Below, in pieces: positions 7,931 to 16,145 of a stretch of 64,000 bases of DNA. Within the stretch, counting starts at the first letter, position 1, and each line of letters opens with the position of its first letter. Source of the stretch: Rhizobiales bacterium TNE-4 (lineage in GTDB: Bacteria; Pseudomonadota; Alphaproteobacteria; Rhizobiales; Beijerinckiaceae); NCBI GenBank assembly GCA_019083985.1, contig JAHRCV010000001.1, positions 124,001 to 188,000 of the forward strand. Direction: 5' to 3'. Below the pieces are notes generated by a model. The model was not told where the DNA came from, searched no databases, and saw only the letters and a program-made list of their open reading frames with translations. A program made the translations under genes and the position numbers.

Positions 7931-9331
7931 ATGAGCGCTCTTCCCGACACCAGCGACGCCAATAGCCGCCCCACCCCGCCGACATTGCGCGAGGCGGTGC
8001 CAGTATGGGCGCGCGTGGCTGCTTTATCCTTTGGCGGTCCCGCGGGGCAGATCGCCGTCATGCATCGCATCATCGTCGATGAGAAGCGGTGGATGTCCGA
8101 GAATCGTTTTTTGCATGCATTGAATTATTGCATGTTGCTGCCCGGTCCCGAGGCGCAGCAACTCGCGACTTATATCGGTTGGCTGCTGCATGGCACCAAA
8201 GGCGGATTGCTCGCAGGCGGCCTCTTCATCCTGCCCGGCATCATCGCCATCATGATCCTAAGCTGGATTTATGCAGCGTTTGGCGCAGTCGGTATCGTTG
8301 CCGCCTTGTTCTTCGGCTTGAAAGCGGCGGTGCTTGCGGTCGTCTTGCAGGCCGTGCTGCGCGTTGGCAGCAAAGCGTTGAAGAACAATGCGATGATCGC
8401 ACTCGCTGCAACCGCTTTTGTCGCGATTTTCTTTTTTGGCGCACCGTTTCCGTTGATCGTGCTCGGCGCAGGCGTGATCGGTTATTTCGGCGGTCGCGCG
8501 GGTCTCAAAGCCTTCGCGATCGGCGGTGGGCATGCTGGGGCGAAGGCACAGGCCGAACCGGTTCGCTATGTTCTCGACGATGCGGGCGAGGGCACCTTGT
8601 CGCCCCAAGCGCGGGCCGATGCGCGGCGCGCCGCATTGATCGCGCTTGCGCTGTGGCTTGTGCCAGTCGGTTTGCTCTGGGTGTTGCTTGGCCCATCCGA
8701 TGTCTACAGCCAGATCGCCTTGTTCTTTTCGAAAATGGCGATGGTGACATTCGGTGGCGCATATGCGGTGCTCGCCTATGTTGCGCAGCAAGCGGTGGAT
8801 GGCTTCGGCTGGCTTAAGCCCGGCGAAATGCTGGATGGCCTTGGCATGGCCGAGACGACGCCCGGTCCTCTGATCATGGTGCTGCAATTTGTGGGCTTCA
8901 TGGCTGCGTTCCGTGCACCTGGATCCTTGCCGCCGATGCTCGCTGGTACACTCGGCGGTCTGCTTGCGACATGGGTCACCTTTGCTCCGTGCTTTTTCTG
9001 GATTTTTCTGGGCGCGCCCTTCATCGAAGTGCTGCGTGGCAATAAGGCGCTTGCGGGTGCGCTCTCGGCCATTACTGCGGCCGTGGTCGGCGTCATCCTC
9101 AACCTCGCGCTTTGGTTTGCGCTCCACACCGTGTTCCGCCAGGTCGTGCCGGTGGAAGCGTTCGGCTTTGATTTCGATCGACCGGTTTGGGCAAGCCTTG
9201 ACCCTTACGCGCTGGCCCTCTCGCTGGCAGCGATCGTGGCGATGTTCCGCTTCAGATGGGGCATGCTCCCGACATTGGCGGCATGCTCGGCCGCTGGCAT
9301 GGCGCTCCATTGGATGGGCGCCGTCGGCTGA
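7931..9331 (+). CDS. chrA: Chromate transporter, two-domain CHR family
   Basis: 466-aa inner-membrane protein of the CHR superfamily that exports chromate with the proton gradient. The long form has two homologous halves. The first carries FGGPAGQIAVMH (about residue 37) and LPGPEAQQLATYIGW. The second carries FGGAYAVLAYVAQQ and TTPGPLIMVLQFVGF. About ten hydrophobic segments are visible. No chrB regulator is adjacent, so function may be housekeeping or a different oxyanion. It starts 93 bases after the tRNA, with no clear promoter match in between. Confidence 0.92.
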   Translation: MSALPDTSDANSRPTPPTLREAVPVWARVAALSFGGPAGQIAVMHRIIVDEKRWMSENRFLHALNYCMLLPGPEAQQLATYIGWLLHGTKGGLLAGGLFILPGIIAIMILSWIYAAFGAVGIVAALFFGLKAAVLAVVLQAVLRVGSKALKNNAMIALAATAFVAIFFFGAPFPLIVLGAGVIGYFGGRAGLKAFAIGGGHAGAKAQAEPVRYVLDDAGEGTLSPQARADARRAALIALALWLVPVGLLWVLLGPSDVYSQIALFFSKMAMVTFGGAYAVLAYVAQQAVDGFGWLKPGEMLDGLGMAETTPGPLIMVLQFVGFMAAFRAPGSLPPMLAGTLGGLLATWVTFAPCFFWIFLGAPFIEVLRGNKALAGALSAITAAVVGVILNLALWFALHTVFRQVVPVEAFGFDFDRPVWASLDPYALALSLAAIVAMFRFRWGMLPTLAACSAAGMALHWMGAVG

Positions 9332-9355
9332 GACAGCCCATGCCCGCCTGAATGC

Positions 9356-9384
9356 TTGAGCCCCTCCCGCCCGGGTGCTACAGC
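9356..9384 (+). promoter_or_regulatory. Candidate promoter for the exonuclease-lptCAB unit
   Basis: TTGAGC and TACAGC with a 17-base spacer. The predicted start is near 9391, just before the GAGGAAGG ribosome site and the ATG at 9411. Confidence 0.4.
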
Positions 9385-9410
9385 CCTTCGGAACCGAGGA
9401 AGGCCTGTTT

Positions 9411-10025
9411 ATGACCATTCGCTTGCACAGAGGCGATCTGCCGGCAGGGGCTGATTTTGGCTCCGTCGTTGCCATCGATACCGAAACCCTCGGCCTCGAG
9501 CCGCATCGTGACCGGCTCTGCCTCGTCCAATTATCGAAGGGCGATGGCTCCGCCGATCTCGTCCAGATTGCCCGGGGCCAGACACGCGCACCGAACCTCG
9601 AGCGCCTTCTTGGCGACGCGAAGGTGACGAAGCTCTTCCATTTTGCCCGTTTCGATCTCGCTGCCCTTTACAAGACCTTCGGCGTCATGCCGGAGCCTGT
9701 GTTCTGCACCAAGATCGCCTCCCGCCTTGTGCGCACCTACACTGACCGGCACGGGTTGAAGGATCTCACCAAGGAATTGTTGGGAATCGACCTCTCCAAG
9801 CAGCAGCAAAGCTCGGATTGGGGCGCCGATGAGTTAACCGACGCGCAGATGGCCTATGCGGCCTCCGATGTGCTCTATTTGCATGCTCTGAAGGATAAGC
9901 TCGAAGTGCTTCTGAAGCGCGAAGAGCGCGACGATCTGGCCAGCGCCTGCTTTGCCTTCCTGCCGACGCGTGCAAAGCTTGATCTGAAGGGCTGGCCCGA
10001 AGTCGACATTTTGGCCCATAGCTGA
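9411..10025 (+). CDS. Ribonuclease D-like 3'-5' exonuclease
   Basis: 204-aa DEDD-family exonuclease consisting only of the catalytic domain; the C-terminal HRDC domains of E. coli RNase D are missing. Motif Exo I is VVAIDTETLGL (about residues 17-27), Exo II is LFHFARFDLAAL (about 74-85), and Exo III is YAASDVLYLHAL near 150, which gives the acidic DEDDy set. Likely acts on structured or tRNA 3' ends. ATG 9411 follows GAGGAAGG; an upstream in-frame ATG at 9375 lacks a site. It is 9 bases before lptC, a pairing common in alphaproteobacteria. Confidence 0.9.
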   Translation: MTIRLHRGDLPAGADFGSVVAIDTETLGLEPHRDRLCLVQLSKGDGSADLVQIARGQTRAPNLERLLGDAKVTKLFHFARFDLAALYKTFGVMPEPVFCTKIASRLVRTYTDRHGLKDLTKELLGIDLSKQQQSSDWGADELTDAQMAYAASDVLYLHALKDKLEVLLKREERDDLASACFAFLPTRAKLDLKGWPEVDILAHS

Positions 10026-10034
10026 GGCGCGCCG

Positions 10035-10721
10035 ATGGCGAGCATGGACATTCTTGATGCCGATCTGGGGCGGCCGCCGCCGAAGCGGCTCGACGCATCG
10101 GTTTATCGTGCCGCCATGCGACATACGCGCTTTATCAAATTCTTGCGCTTCGCCATTCCGGCCGGATCGCTTGCCACCATCGTCGCCATTATTGTGATCG
10201 CAGTTTTCGATCCGTTCGGCCGTCTGCCGAAAGGTGTGTCGGTTGGCTCAATCAGCTTGAACGGCAGCCAGATCACCATGGAACTGCCCAAGCTCACCGG
10301 CTTCCGCAAGGATTTGCGGCCCTATGAGGTCACAGCCAGCGCGGCGAAGCAGGATATTCGCAATCCGTCGATCATCGAGCTGAGCGAACTCAAGGCGCGC
10401 ATTGGCATGGGCGACCGCGGCACGGCCTTGCTGACCTCGACGAATGGTATCTACGATTCCAACAAGGAAACGCTGCAATTATCCGGCGCGGTGCGTGTTC
10501 GTACCGGTGATGGTATCGAACTCACGATGAAATCAGCCTTTGCCGAATTCAAGACGGGCTCGGTCATCTCGAAAGAGCCGGTCGAGGTGCAAATGCGTGA
10601 TGGCACCATCTATGCGAATGGGATTGAAATTGCTGACGGTGGCCGCGAAATTATCTTTCCGGGTCGCGTGAAAACCATCTTCACCCAAGCGGCGGACGAA
10701 GCAAAAGGGACAAAGCCATGA
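10035..10721 (+). CDS. lptC: LPS export protein LptC
   Basis: 228-aa single-pass inner-membrane protein that passes LPS from the LptB2FG transporter to periplasmic LptA. The cytoplasmic N-tail (about residues 1-35) is followed by a membrane helix (about 40-58) and a periplasmic beta-jellyroll. The repeated DSNKETLQLSGAVRVRTGDG and MRDGTIYANGI segments are typical for the LptC/YrbK fold. The ATGA overlap with lptA shows coupling. Sequence is less conserved than its partners, so identity rests on fold pattern plus gene order lptC-lptA-lptB. Confidence 0.9.
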   Translation: MASMDILDADLGRPPPKRLDASVYRAAMRHTRFIKFLRFAIPAGSLATIVAIIVIAVFDPFGRLPKGVSVGSISLNGSQITMELPKLTGFRKDLRPYEVTASAAKQDIRNPSIIELSELKARIGMGDRGTALLTSTNGIYDSNKETLQLSGAVRVRTGDGIELTMKSAFAEFKTGSVISKEPVEVQMRDGTIYANGIEIADGGREIIFPGRVKTIFTQAADEAKGTKP

Positions 10722-11383
10722 AGCGTGTTGTGTTGGCCGGTGTCTGTATCTTCGCTCTGGCAGGCGCAGCGCTTGCGCAGCAGAGCAAAGGCGCCAATCA
10801 ACCAGCGCGCGCAACCACAGGAGGCGTGCTCGGCATTGGCGCTTCAAAAGCGCCGATTGCGATCGACGCCGATAAACTGCAGATTTTCGATAAAGAACAG
10901 CGCGCCGTCTACACGGGCAATGTCGTGGTCGTCCAAGGCGAGACGACAATGAAGGCCGCGCATATGACGGTCTATTACGAACGCGCCAATCAGGATGCGC
11001 AAGCCGCAGAGCCGGGCAGCGCTGGTCCTGGTGGGGCATCGCTCAAGCGCGTCGAAGCCAAAGGCGATGTTGTGATCACCAGCAAGGATCAGGTCGCGCG
11101 TGGGGATAATGGCGTGCTTGATCGCGAAAATGATCGCATGATCCTGACTGGCAATGTGTCGCTGAGCCAAGGCGACAACATCACCAAGGGTGAAAAGCTT
11201 TTCTACAATCTCAGCACGGGTGTCGCGACAGTTGATGGCGGCCGTGTTCGCTCGCTGCTCGTTCCGGGATCGGATGAGGCGAAAGACGTCAAGGACGGCC
11301 GGAAGCCCGCCGCAAATGCGCCGCCAGCCAAGCCGCAAACAAATCCTGCGCCGGCCACGCAGCAGCAAAAGCCGAAATCATAA
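10718..11383 (+). CDS. lptA: LPS transport periplasmic protein LptA
   Basis: 221-aa OstA-like protein that forms the periplasmic bridge for LPS. A signal peptide is clear (residues 1-20, cleavage after ALA before QQSKG). The body has the OstA repeats: AVYTGNVVVVQGETTMKA, GDVVITSKDQVARGDNG and MILTGNVSLSQGDN. The C-terminal 40 residues are a Pro/Gln/Ala-rich, probably disordered tail. Start ATG overlaps the lptC stop (ATGA); its own TAA overlaps the lptB ATG by one base. Confidence 0.93.
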   Translation: MKRVVLAGVCIFALAGAALAQQSKGANQPARATTGGVLGIGASKAPIAIDADKLQIFDKEQRAVYTGNVVVVQGETTMKAAHMTVYYERANQDAQAAEPGSAGPGGASLKRVEAKGDVVITSKDQVARGDNGVLDRENDRMILTGNVSLSQGDNITKGEKLFYNLSTGVATVDGGRVRSLLVPGSDEAKDVKDGRKPAANAPPAKPQTNPAPATQQQKPKS

Positions 11384-12174
11384 TGGATAAGACGATGGAT
11401 TCGGCTGTTCACACGCATCATGCGCATAAGCCCGAGGCCGAAAATTTCGGCGCTGGCAGTCTCGCCGTCTATGGTCTGCATAAGGCCTATCGGGGCCGCA
11501 CCGTCGTGCAAGATGCCGCGCTGCATCTGCATGCGGGCGAGGCCGTCGGTCTCCTCGGTCCGAACGGCGCCGGCAAGACCACGATCTTCTACATGATCAC
11601 AGGGCTCGTGCAGGCCGATTCCGGTCGCATCCTGCTCGATGGTTTCGACATCACGCATTTGCCGATGTATCGCCGTGCCCGTTTGGGCATTGGTTATCTG
11701 CCGCAGGAAGCCTCGATCTTCCGCGGCCTGACTGTCGAGCAGAACATCCGCGCGGTCTTGGAAGTCGTCGAGCCTGACCGCAAGAAGCGCGATCGCGAAC
11801 TCGACTCGCTGTTGGAAGAATTCGATATTGCCCGCCTGCGCAAAGCGCCTTCGATCGCGCTATCAGGCGGCGAGCGCCGCCGCTGCGAAATCGCCCGCGC
11901 GCTGGCGAGCCGCCCATCCTTCATGCTGCTCGACGAGCCGTTCGCTGGCATCGACCCCATTGCGGTGGGGGACATTCAGGATCTCGTCCGCCATCTGACG
12001 CGGCGTGGCATTGGCGTGCTGATCACCGACCACAATGTGCGCGAGACGCTCGGTCTGATCGATCGCGCCTATATCATCCATTCTGGACAGGTTCTGATGG
12101 AAGGCCGGCCCGACGACATCATCTCAAATCCAGATGTCCGGCGACTTTACCTTGGGGAAGATTTCCGGCTTTAA
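11383..12174 (+). CDS. lptB: LPS export ABC ATPase LptB
   Basis: 263-aa ATPase that powers LPS extraction with LptF and LptG, which are not in this window. Walker A GPNGAGKTT (about residues 59-67), Q-loop YLPQEASIFRGLTVEQNI, signature LSGGERRR, Walker B FMLLDEPFAGIDP and H-loop ITDHNVRETL are all intact. An N-terminal extension of about 28 residues with a His-rich stretch (HTHHAHK) precedes the domain. Translation is coupled to lptA by a one-base TAATG overlap. rpoN follows after 105 bases. Confidence 0.96.
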   Translation: MDKTMDSAVHTHHAHKPEAENFGAGSLAVYGLHKAYRGRTVVQDAALHLHAGEAVGLLGPNGAGKTTIFYMITGLVQADSGRILLDGFDITHLPMYRRARLGIGYLPQEASIFRGLTVEQNIRAVLEVVEPDRKKRDRELDSLLEEFDIARLRKAPSIALSGGERRRCEIARALASRPSFMLLDEPFAGIDPIAVGDIQDLVRHLTRRGIGVLITDHNVRETLGLIDRAYIIHSGQVLMEGRPDDIISNPDVRRLYLGEDFRL

Positions 12175-12227
12175 CCAAACGCAGCGACGGATTTCCGACA
12201 CCCCTAAAGTCGTCCTTGCAATTTTCA

Positions 12228-12239
12228 TGCCGATCGGCA
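12228..12239. repeat. 12-base perfect palindrome before rpoN
   Basis: TGCCGATCGGCA lies 41 bases upstream of the rpoN ATG, downstream of a TTGCAA element. It could be an operator for rpoN; no factor is identified. Confidence 0.3.
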
Positions 12240-12279
12240 ATTGTATATCCGAACCTTCAACGGGGCCGGACGGCTTTTC

Positions 12280-13821
12280 ATGGCTGGAGTATCGCAAAGG
12301 CTGGAGCTGAGACAGGGGCAGGCGCTCGTCATGACGCCTCAGCTCCTGCAGGCGATTAAGCTTCTCCAGCTCTCCACCATCGAACTTGCTACCTATGTCG
12401 AAAACGAGCTTGAGCGGAACCCGCTGCTTGAGCGCGTTGAGGATGGTGACGGCCCGGTCAATCCGGAACCCTCGTCCGATGCTGCGCCTGAACCGCAATC
12501 CGGCGATTGGCTCGCCGATGACATGACGCCGTCGCGCGAGGCCATCGAAGAGCGTCTCGGCACGGGCCTCGATAATGTGTTTCAAGATGATCGGCCGATT
12601 GCCAAGGCCGAGAAGGCGGAGGATCCCGCGCTCGGCCTTTCGGCCACGAGCTGGTCGGGCGTCGGCGCTGGCCAAGGCTATGATGGCGAGACGCAGGATT
12701 TCGAATCCTACACCGCCGCCGAAATGTCGCTGCATGATCGGCTGATCGAACAATTGCACATCGCGACAGGTGATGCCGGCATCCGGATGATCGGCCTCGC
12801 ATTGATCGATGCCGTCGATGAAACCGGTTATTGCCGTGAAGATCTTGGTGAGATCGCTGAGCGTCTCGGCGTTTCTTTGAAGCGTGTTGAGGAAGGCCTC
12901 GCGCTCATTCATACCTTTGAGCCAACAGGCGTTGGCGCGCGCAATCTCGTCGAATGTCTGCGGCTGCAATTGGCCGAACGCAATCGTCTTGATCCCGCCA
13001 TGGCGGCATTGCTCGACAACCTACCTTTGTTGGCACGGCGCGATTTTGCGTCGCTGCGGAAATTATGCGGCGTCGGCGATGAAGATCTCGTCGATATGGC
13101 GAAAGAGCTGAAATCGCTCGATCCCAAGCCCGGCCTGCAATTCAGCTCCGGCATGGTCGAGCCGGTTGTGCCTGATGTCTATGTTCGCTCCGCCATTGAC
13201 GGCTCTTGGCGTATCGAATTGAACACCGAGACTTTGCCTCGTGTGCTTGTCAATCAAAGTTATTATGCGACGGTGAATAAAACGGCGCGGACCGACGCCG
13301 AGAAAACCTATGTCGCCGATTGTCTGCAAAGCGCCAATTGGCTGACGCGCAGTCTTGAGCAGCGTGCCAAAACGATTTTGAAAGTGGCGACAGAAATCGT
13401 GCGCCAACAAGATGGCTTCCTCACCCATGGGCTTGACCATCTGCGTCCGCTGAATTTGAAAACGGTGGCCGATGCCATCGGCATGCATGAATCCACTGTT
13501 TCACGCGTTACCTCGAACAAATATGTCGCAACGCCGCGCGGCACGTTCGAAATGAAATATTTCTTTACAGCTGCCATTGCAGCGACCAAGGGCGGTGATG
13601 CCCACTCGGCCGAAGCTGTGCGCCATCGCATCAAACAGATGATTGATGCGGAATTGCCAAAAGATGTTTTGTCCGACGATGCGATCGTGCAGAAATTACG
13701 CGATCAAGGCATCGATATTGCGCGCCGTACGGTTGCAAAATACCGCGAAGGCCTGCGCATTCCCTCTTCTGTCGAGCGCCGGCGTGACAAGATGGCGCAA
13801 TTGGCGGCGCAACCGGCCTGA
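12280..13821 (+). CDS. rpoN: RNA polymerase sigma-54 factor
   Basis: 513-aa sigma-54, directing RNA polymerase to -24/-12 promoters with enhancer-binding activators. Region I with the QALVMTPQLLQAIKLLQLS motif (about residues 15-33) binds activators, an acidic linker (about 60-140) follows, then the core-binding domain. The HTH HESTVSRVTSNKYVATPRG is followed by the RpoN box ARRTVAKYRE at 481-490. ATG 12280 gives the family start; a TTG 13 codons upstream is less likely. It sits in the conserved lptB-rpoN-hpf-ptsN order. Confidence 0.97.
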   Translation: MAGVSQRLELRQGQALVMTPQLLQAIKLLQLSTIELATYVENELERNPLLERVEDGDGPVNPEPSSDAAPEPQSGDWLADDMTPSREAIEERLGTGLDNVFQDDRPIAKAEKAEDPALGLSATSWSGVGAGQGYDGETQDFESYTAAEMSLHDRLIEQLHIATGDAGIRMIGLALIDAVDETGYCREDLGEIAERLGVSLKRVEEGLALIHTFEPTGVGARNLVECLRLQLAERNRLDPAMAALLDNLPLLARRDFASLRKLCGVGDEDLVDMAKELKSLDPKPGLQFSSGMVEPVVPDVYVRSAIDGSWRIELNTETLPRVLVNQSYYATVNKTARTDAEKTYVADCLQSANWLTRSLEQRAKTILKVATEIVRQQDGFLTHGLDHLRPLNLKTVADAIGMHESTVSRVTSNKYVATPRGTFEMKYFFTAAIAATKGGDAHSAEAVRHRIKQMIDAELPKDVLSDDAIVQKLRDQGIDIARRTVAKYREGLRIPSSVERRRDKMAQLAAQPA

Positions 13822-13852
13822 TCTGGGCCGCGCCGCATTGCGGCACTGCACA

Positions 13853-13881
13853 TTGACTCTTTGCGAATGGACTCCTACCTC
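13853..13881 (+). promoter_or_regulatory. Candidate promoter for hpf-ptsN
   Basis: TTGACT followed after 17 bases by TACCTC. The -35 is good; the -10 is poor for E. coli but fits the CTANAWC-like -10 of Caulobacter partly. Confidence 0.35.
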
Positions 13882-13943
13882 TGAGGGTGTGACATCGGGC
13901 GTTGCCGGAATTCATCCGGTCCGCCGCATCTTTGGAGTGGGGA

Positions 13944-14516
13944 ATGCCGCTCAGAGTCTCGGGTAAGAATCTCGACATCGGTGATGCGTTGCGTGGTCAG
14001 GTCGTGGACCGAATATCGACCGCCGTGAACAAATTCTTCGACGGCAGTTTTCAAGGGCATGTGACGGTGGAGCGTGAGGGCACCGGTTTCCGAACCGATT
14101 GCGCCCTTCATCTGTCTTCCGGCGTCACCCTTCAGGCTGATGGCATGGCCCATGATCCCTATCAGTCCGTCGTTCAGACGGCTGAGCGGATCGAAAAGCG
14201 GCTCCGGCGCTACAAGCAGCGCCTCAAGGACCGGCATAACGGCCATCATGCCGCCGCCGCCATTGAGGTGCCGTCCTACGTCATTGCGGCGCCTGATGAG
14301 GATGAGGAGGCCCCGGCCGAGTTTCATCCGGTGGTGATAGCCGAGACCAAGAAGACCATGGCGACCCTGTCGGTCAGCCAAGCGGTCGAGGAGCTCGATT
14401 TCAGTGGGGCACCGGTGGTTGTGTTCCGCCATGCCGGGACAAGCCGGGTCAATGTGGTGTATAGGCGTGCCGACGGAAATATCGGCTGGGTTGATTTGCC
14501 GGCTGAACCGGCTTAG
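13944..14516 (+). CDS. hpf: Ribosome hibernation promoting factor, long form
   Basis: 190-aa HPF of the long type. The N-terminal S30AE domain (about residues 1-105, MPLRVSGKNLDIGDALR, then the HVTVERE and DPYQSVVQTAERIEKRLRRYK segments) sits in the 30S decoding centre. A flexible linker joins the C-terminal dimerisation domain (about 130-190, VSQAVEELDFSGAPVVVFRH), which pairs two 70S ribosomes into 100S dimers in stationary phase. ATG 13944 follows GGAGTGGGG. A TTG at 13902 opens the frame but has no family support. Confidence 0.94.
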   Translation: MPLRVSGKNLDIGDALRGQVVDRISTAVNKFFDGSFQGHVTVEREGTGFRTDCALHLSSGVTLQADGMAHDPYQSVVQTAERIEKRLRRYKQRLKDRHNGHHAAAAIEVPSYVIAAPDEDEEAPAEFHPVVIAETKKTMATLSVSQAVEELDFSGAPVVVFRHAGTSRVNVVYRRADGNIGWVDLPAEPA

Positions 14517-14593
14517 GCCGGCGGCCGTTTTGATCTGGCCTCTTTCCTGCAAAGCCCCTACAAGGGCGTCCAACTTTCACGCAGGCACCACCC

Positions 14594-15058
14594 ATGCCCC
14601 TCTCTGACTTTCTGAGCCCCGAAGCGATCGTTCCGGCGCTCAAATGCAATTCGAAGAAGCAGGCGCTCCAGGAATTGGCGCAACGCGCCGCCGCCCTGAC
14701 AGGGTTGGGAGAGCGTGAAATCTTCGAAACGCTCTTGCAGCGTGAGCGCTTGGGCTCAACCGGAATCGGCCGCGGCATCGCCATCCCGCATGGCAAGCTC
14801 GCCAAGCTTGACCAATTGTTCGGTCTGTTCGCCCGGTTCGAAAAACCCGTTGATTTTGAAGCGCTTGACGGTGAGCCCGTGGACCTCGTCTTCGTCCTTC
14901 TGGCGCCCGAGACGGCGGGCGCCGACCATCTGAAGGCATTGGCCCGGGTTGCCCGTATCCTGCGTGACCCAAGCGTCACCCAGATGCTGCGCATCACCCG
15001 CGAACCGGCCGCGCTTTACGCGCTACTCGTCGATACCGCCAAGCCGAACGCCGCCTGA
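14594..15058 (+). CDS. ptsN: Nitrogen-PTS regulatory protein EIIA-Ntr
   Basis: 154-aa EIIA of the fructose/nitrogen class, the output protein of a phosphorelay that regulates rather than transports (potassium uptake, PHB and nitrogen responses in related bacteria). The phosphorylated histidine is H66 in GIAIPHGK. The preceding LLQRERLGSTGIGRG loop is the usual signature. It is 77 bases after hpf, and probably co-transcribed. Its stop abuts the stop of convergent glk with no base between. Confidence 0.95.
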   Translation: MPLSDFLSPEAIVPALKCNSKKQALQELAQRAAALTGLGEREIFETLLQRERLGSTGIGRGIAIPHGKLAKLDQLFGLFARFEKPVDFEALDGEPVDLVFVLLAPETAGADHLKALARVARILRDPSVTQMLRITREPAALYALLVDTAKPNAA

Positions 15059-16054
15059 TCAGACCGTTCGGCCATCGTCGGGGATCAGGAAACGCTCTGG
15101 TGTAGCGCCATAGGCTGCCATGCCGATCAGCGCAGCCTCGCCCTTAATGACAGCGCATGGGCATTTCTGCGCGAGCCCAACGACGGGTGCTTTTGCCTCG
15201 AAATTCATCCGGAATGCCTGCGGATCGAGCAGGGGCATGAGCCTTGGCACAATGCCTCCGCCGATGAACACGCCCCCTTCGGCTCGAAATGTGACCGCCA
15301 GATCGCCCGCAAACCGGGCCAGAAACGCCAAGAACAGCCTGACCGTCTCCGCTGCCTGACCTGTCGGATGAGACAGGGCTTCGGCCGTGATCGCGGCAGC
15401 ATCGCGGTGTTCGCCGCCACGGTCTTGGAGAACCATCCGCGCGGCATGGAGCCGGGCGAGCCCTGGGCCTGACAAGAGCACCTCGGCCGTGATTCGCCCC
15501 TCGACTCGTTCAACCTGCCGGAAAAGCCGCTCTTCCTCCCGGCTCAGCGGGCCGAAGCCGACATGCGCGCCTTCCGACGACAATGGCATGAACCGGCCTC
15601 CGGCATCGGCCAAGGCGGCCACCCCAAGCCCTGTGCCGGGCCCCACAGCGACCCGCACGCCTGTCGGGGCGGGTGTCCACGGACCAATCGGGATCAGCGC
15701 CTCCCCTTCGAGGAAGGGCAGCGCTAGCGCCAGCGCCTCGAAATCGTTGAACAGCACGCCCCCGCATTGGAAGCGTCCTGCCAAGGCCGCCATATCCACC
15801 GTCCAATCAGCATTGGTGAGCGGAATGGTGCTGCCCTCACGCGGGCCTGCGATGGCCAAGATCAACGTGCCGGGTGCCATCCCGAAATGCCCCACGGCAT
15901 GAACGAAAGCGCTTTCGGCGTTGGCAAAATCGCGCGTTGCGAGCCGCAAAAGTGGGCCGGGCGGATCACCCGGTTTTTCGACCCAAGCGAACCGTGCATT
16001 GGTGCCACCAATGTCGGCGAGGAGAAGCGGATGGGGCAGGGGGCCCGAAGACAT
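15059..16054 (-). CDS. glk: Glucokinase
   Basis: 331-aa ROK-unrelated bacterial glucokinase (Glk family) that makes glucose 6-phosphate with ATP. LLADIGGTNARFAWV (residues 11-25) is the phosphate-binding start, LFNDFEALALALPFL (about 102-116) holds the catalytic Asp, and VAVGPGTGLGVAAL is the adenosine loop. FIGGGIVPR near residue 270 closes the active site. The usual length is 320-340. It is divergent from the fumarase gene and convergent with ptsN without any intergenic base, so no terminator separates them. Confidence 0.93.
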   Translation of the reverse strand: MSSGPLPHPLLLADIGGTNARFAWVEKPGDPPGPLLRLATRDFANAESAFVHAVGHFGMAPGTLILAIAGPREGSTIPLTNADWTVDMAALAGRFQCGGVLFNDFEALALALPFLEGEALIPIGPWTPAPTGVRVAVGPGTGLGVAALADAGGRFMPLSSEGAHVGFGPLSREEERLFRQVERVEGRITAEVLLSGPGLARLHAARMVLQDRGGEHRDAAAITAEALSHPTGQAAETVRLFLAFLARFAGDLAVTFRAEGGVFIGGGIVPRLMPLLDPQAFRMNFEAKAPVVGLAQKCPCAVIKGEAALIGMAAYGATPERFLIPDDGRTV

Positions 16055-16085
16055 GCGATGCTGCTTTCGAAGTATGCGTCAGCTC

Positions 16086-16114
16086 TTGGAATAGCGCGGC
16101 CGAAGGCCTAGAAG
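16086..16114 (+). promoter_or_regulatory. Candidate promoter for class I fumarase
   Basis: TTGGAA and TAGAAG are spaced by 17 bases. The predicted start is near 16121, 25 bases before the ATG. Confidence 0.45.
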
Positions 16115-16145
16115 CGCGGCAGGATTGTTCAGACGAGGCCGCTCC

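Noticed and set aside
7931-9331. chrA as two fused or duplicated short genes
   Set aside because: Two-domain CHR proteins of this length are the normal long-chain form.
8258-9475. Open frame of about 405 codons antisense to chrA
   Set aside because: Rich in Arg, His and Gln as expected for antisense of GC-rich coding DNA; no domain or start signal.
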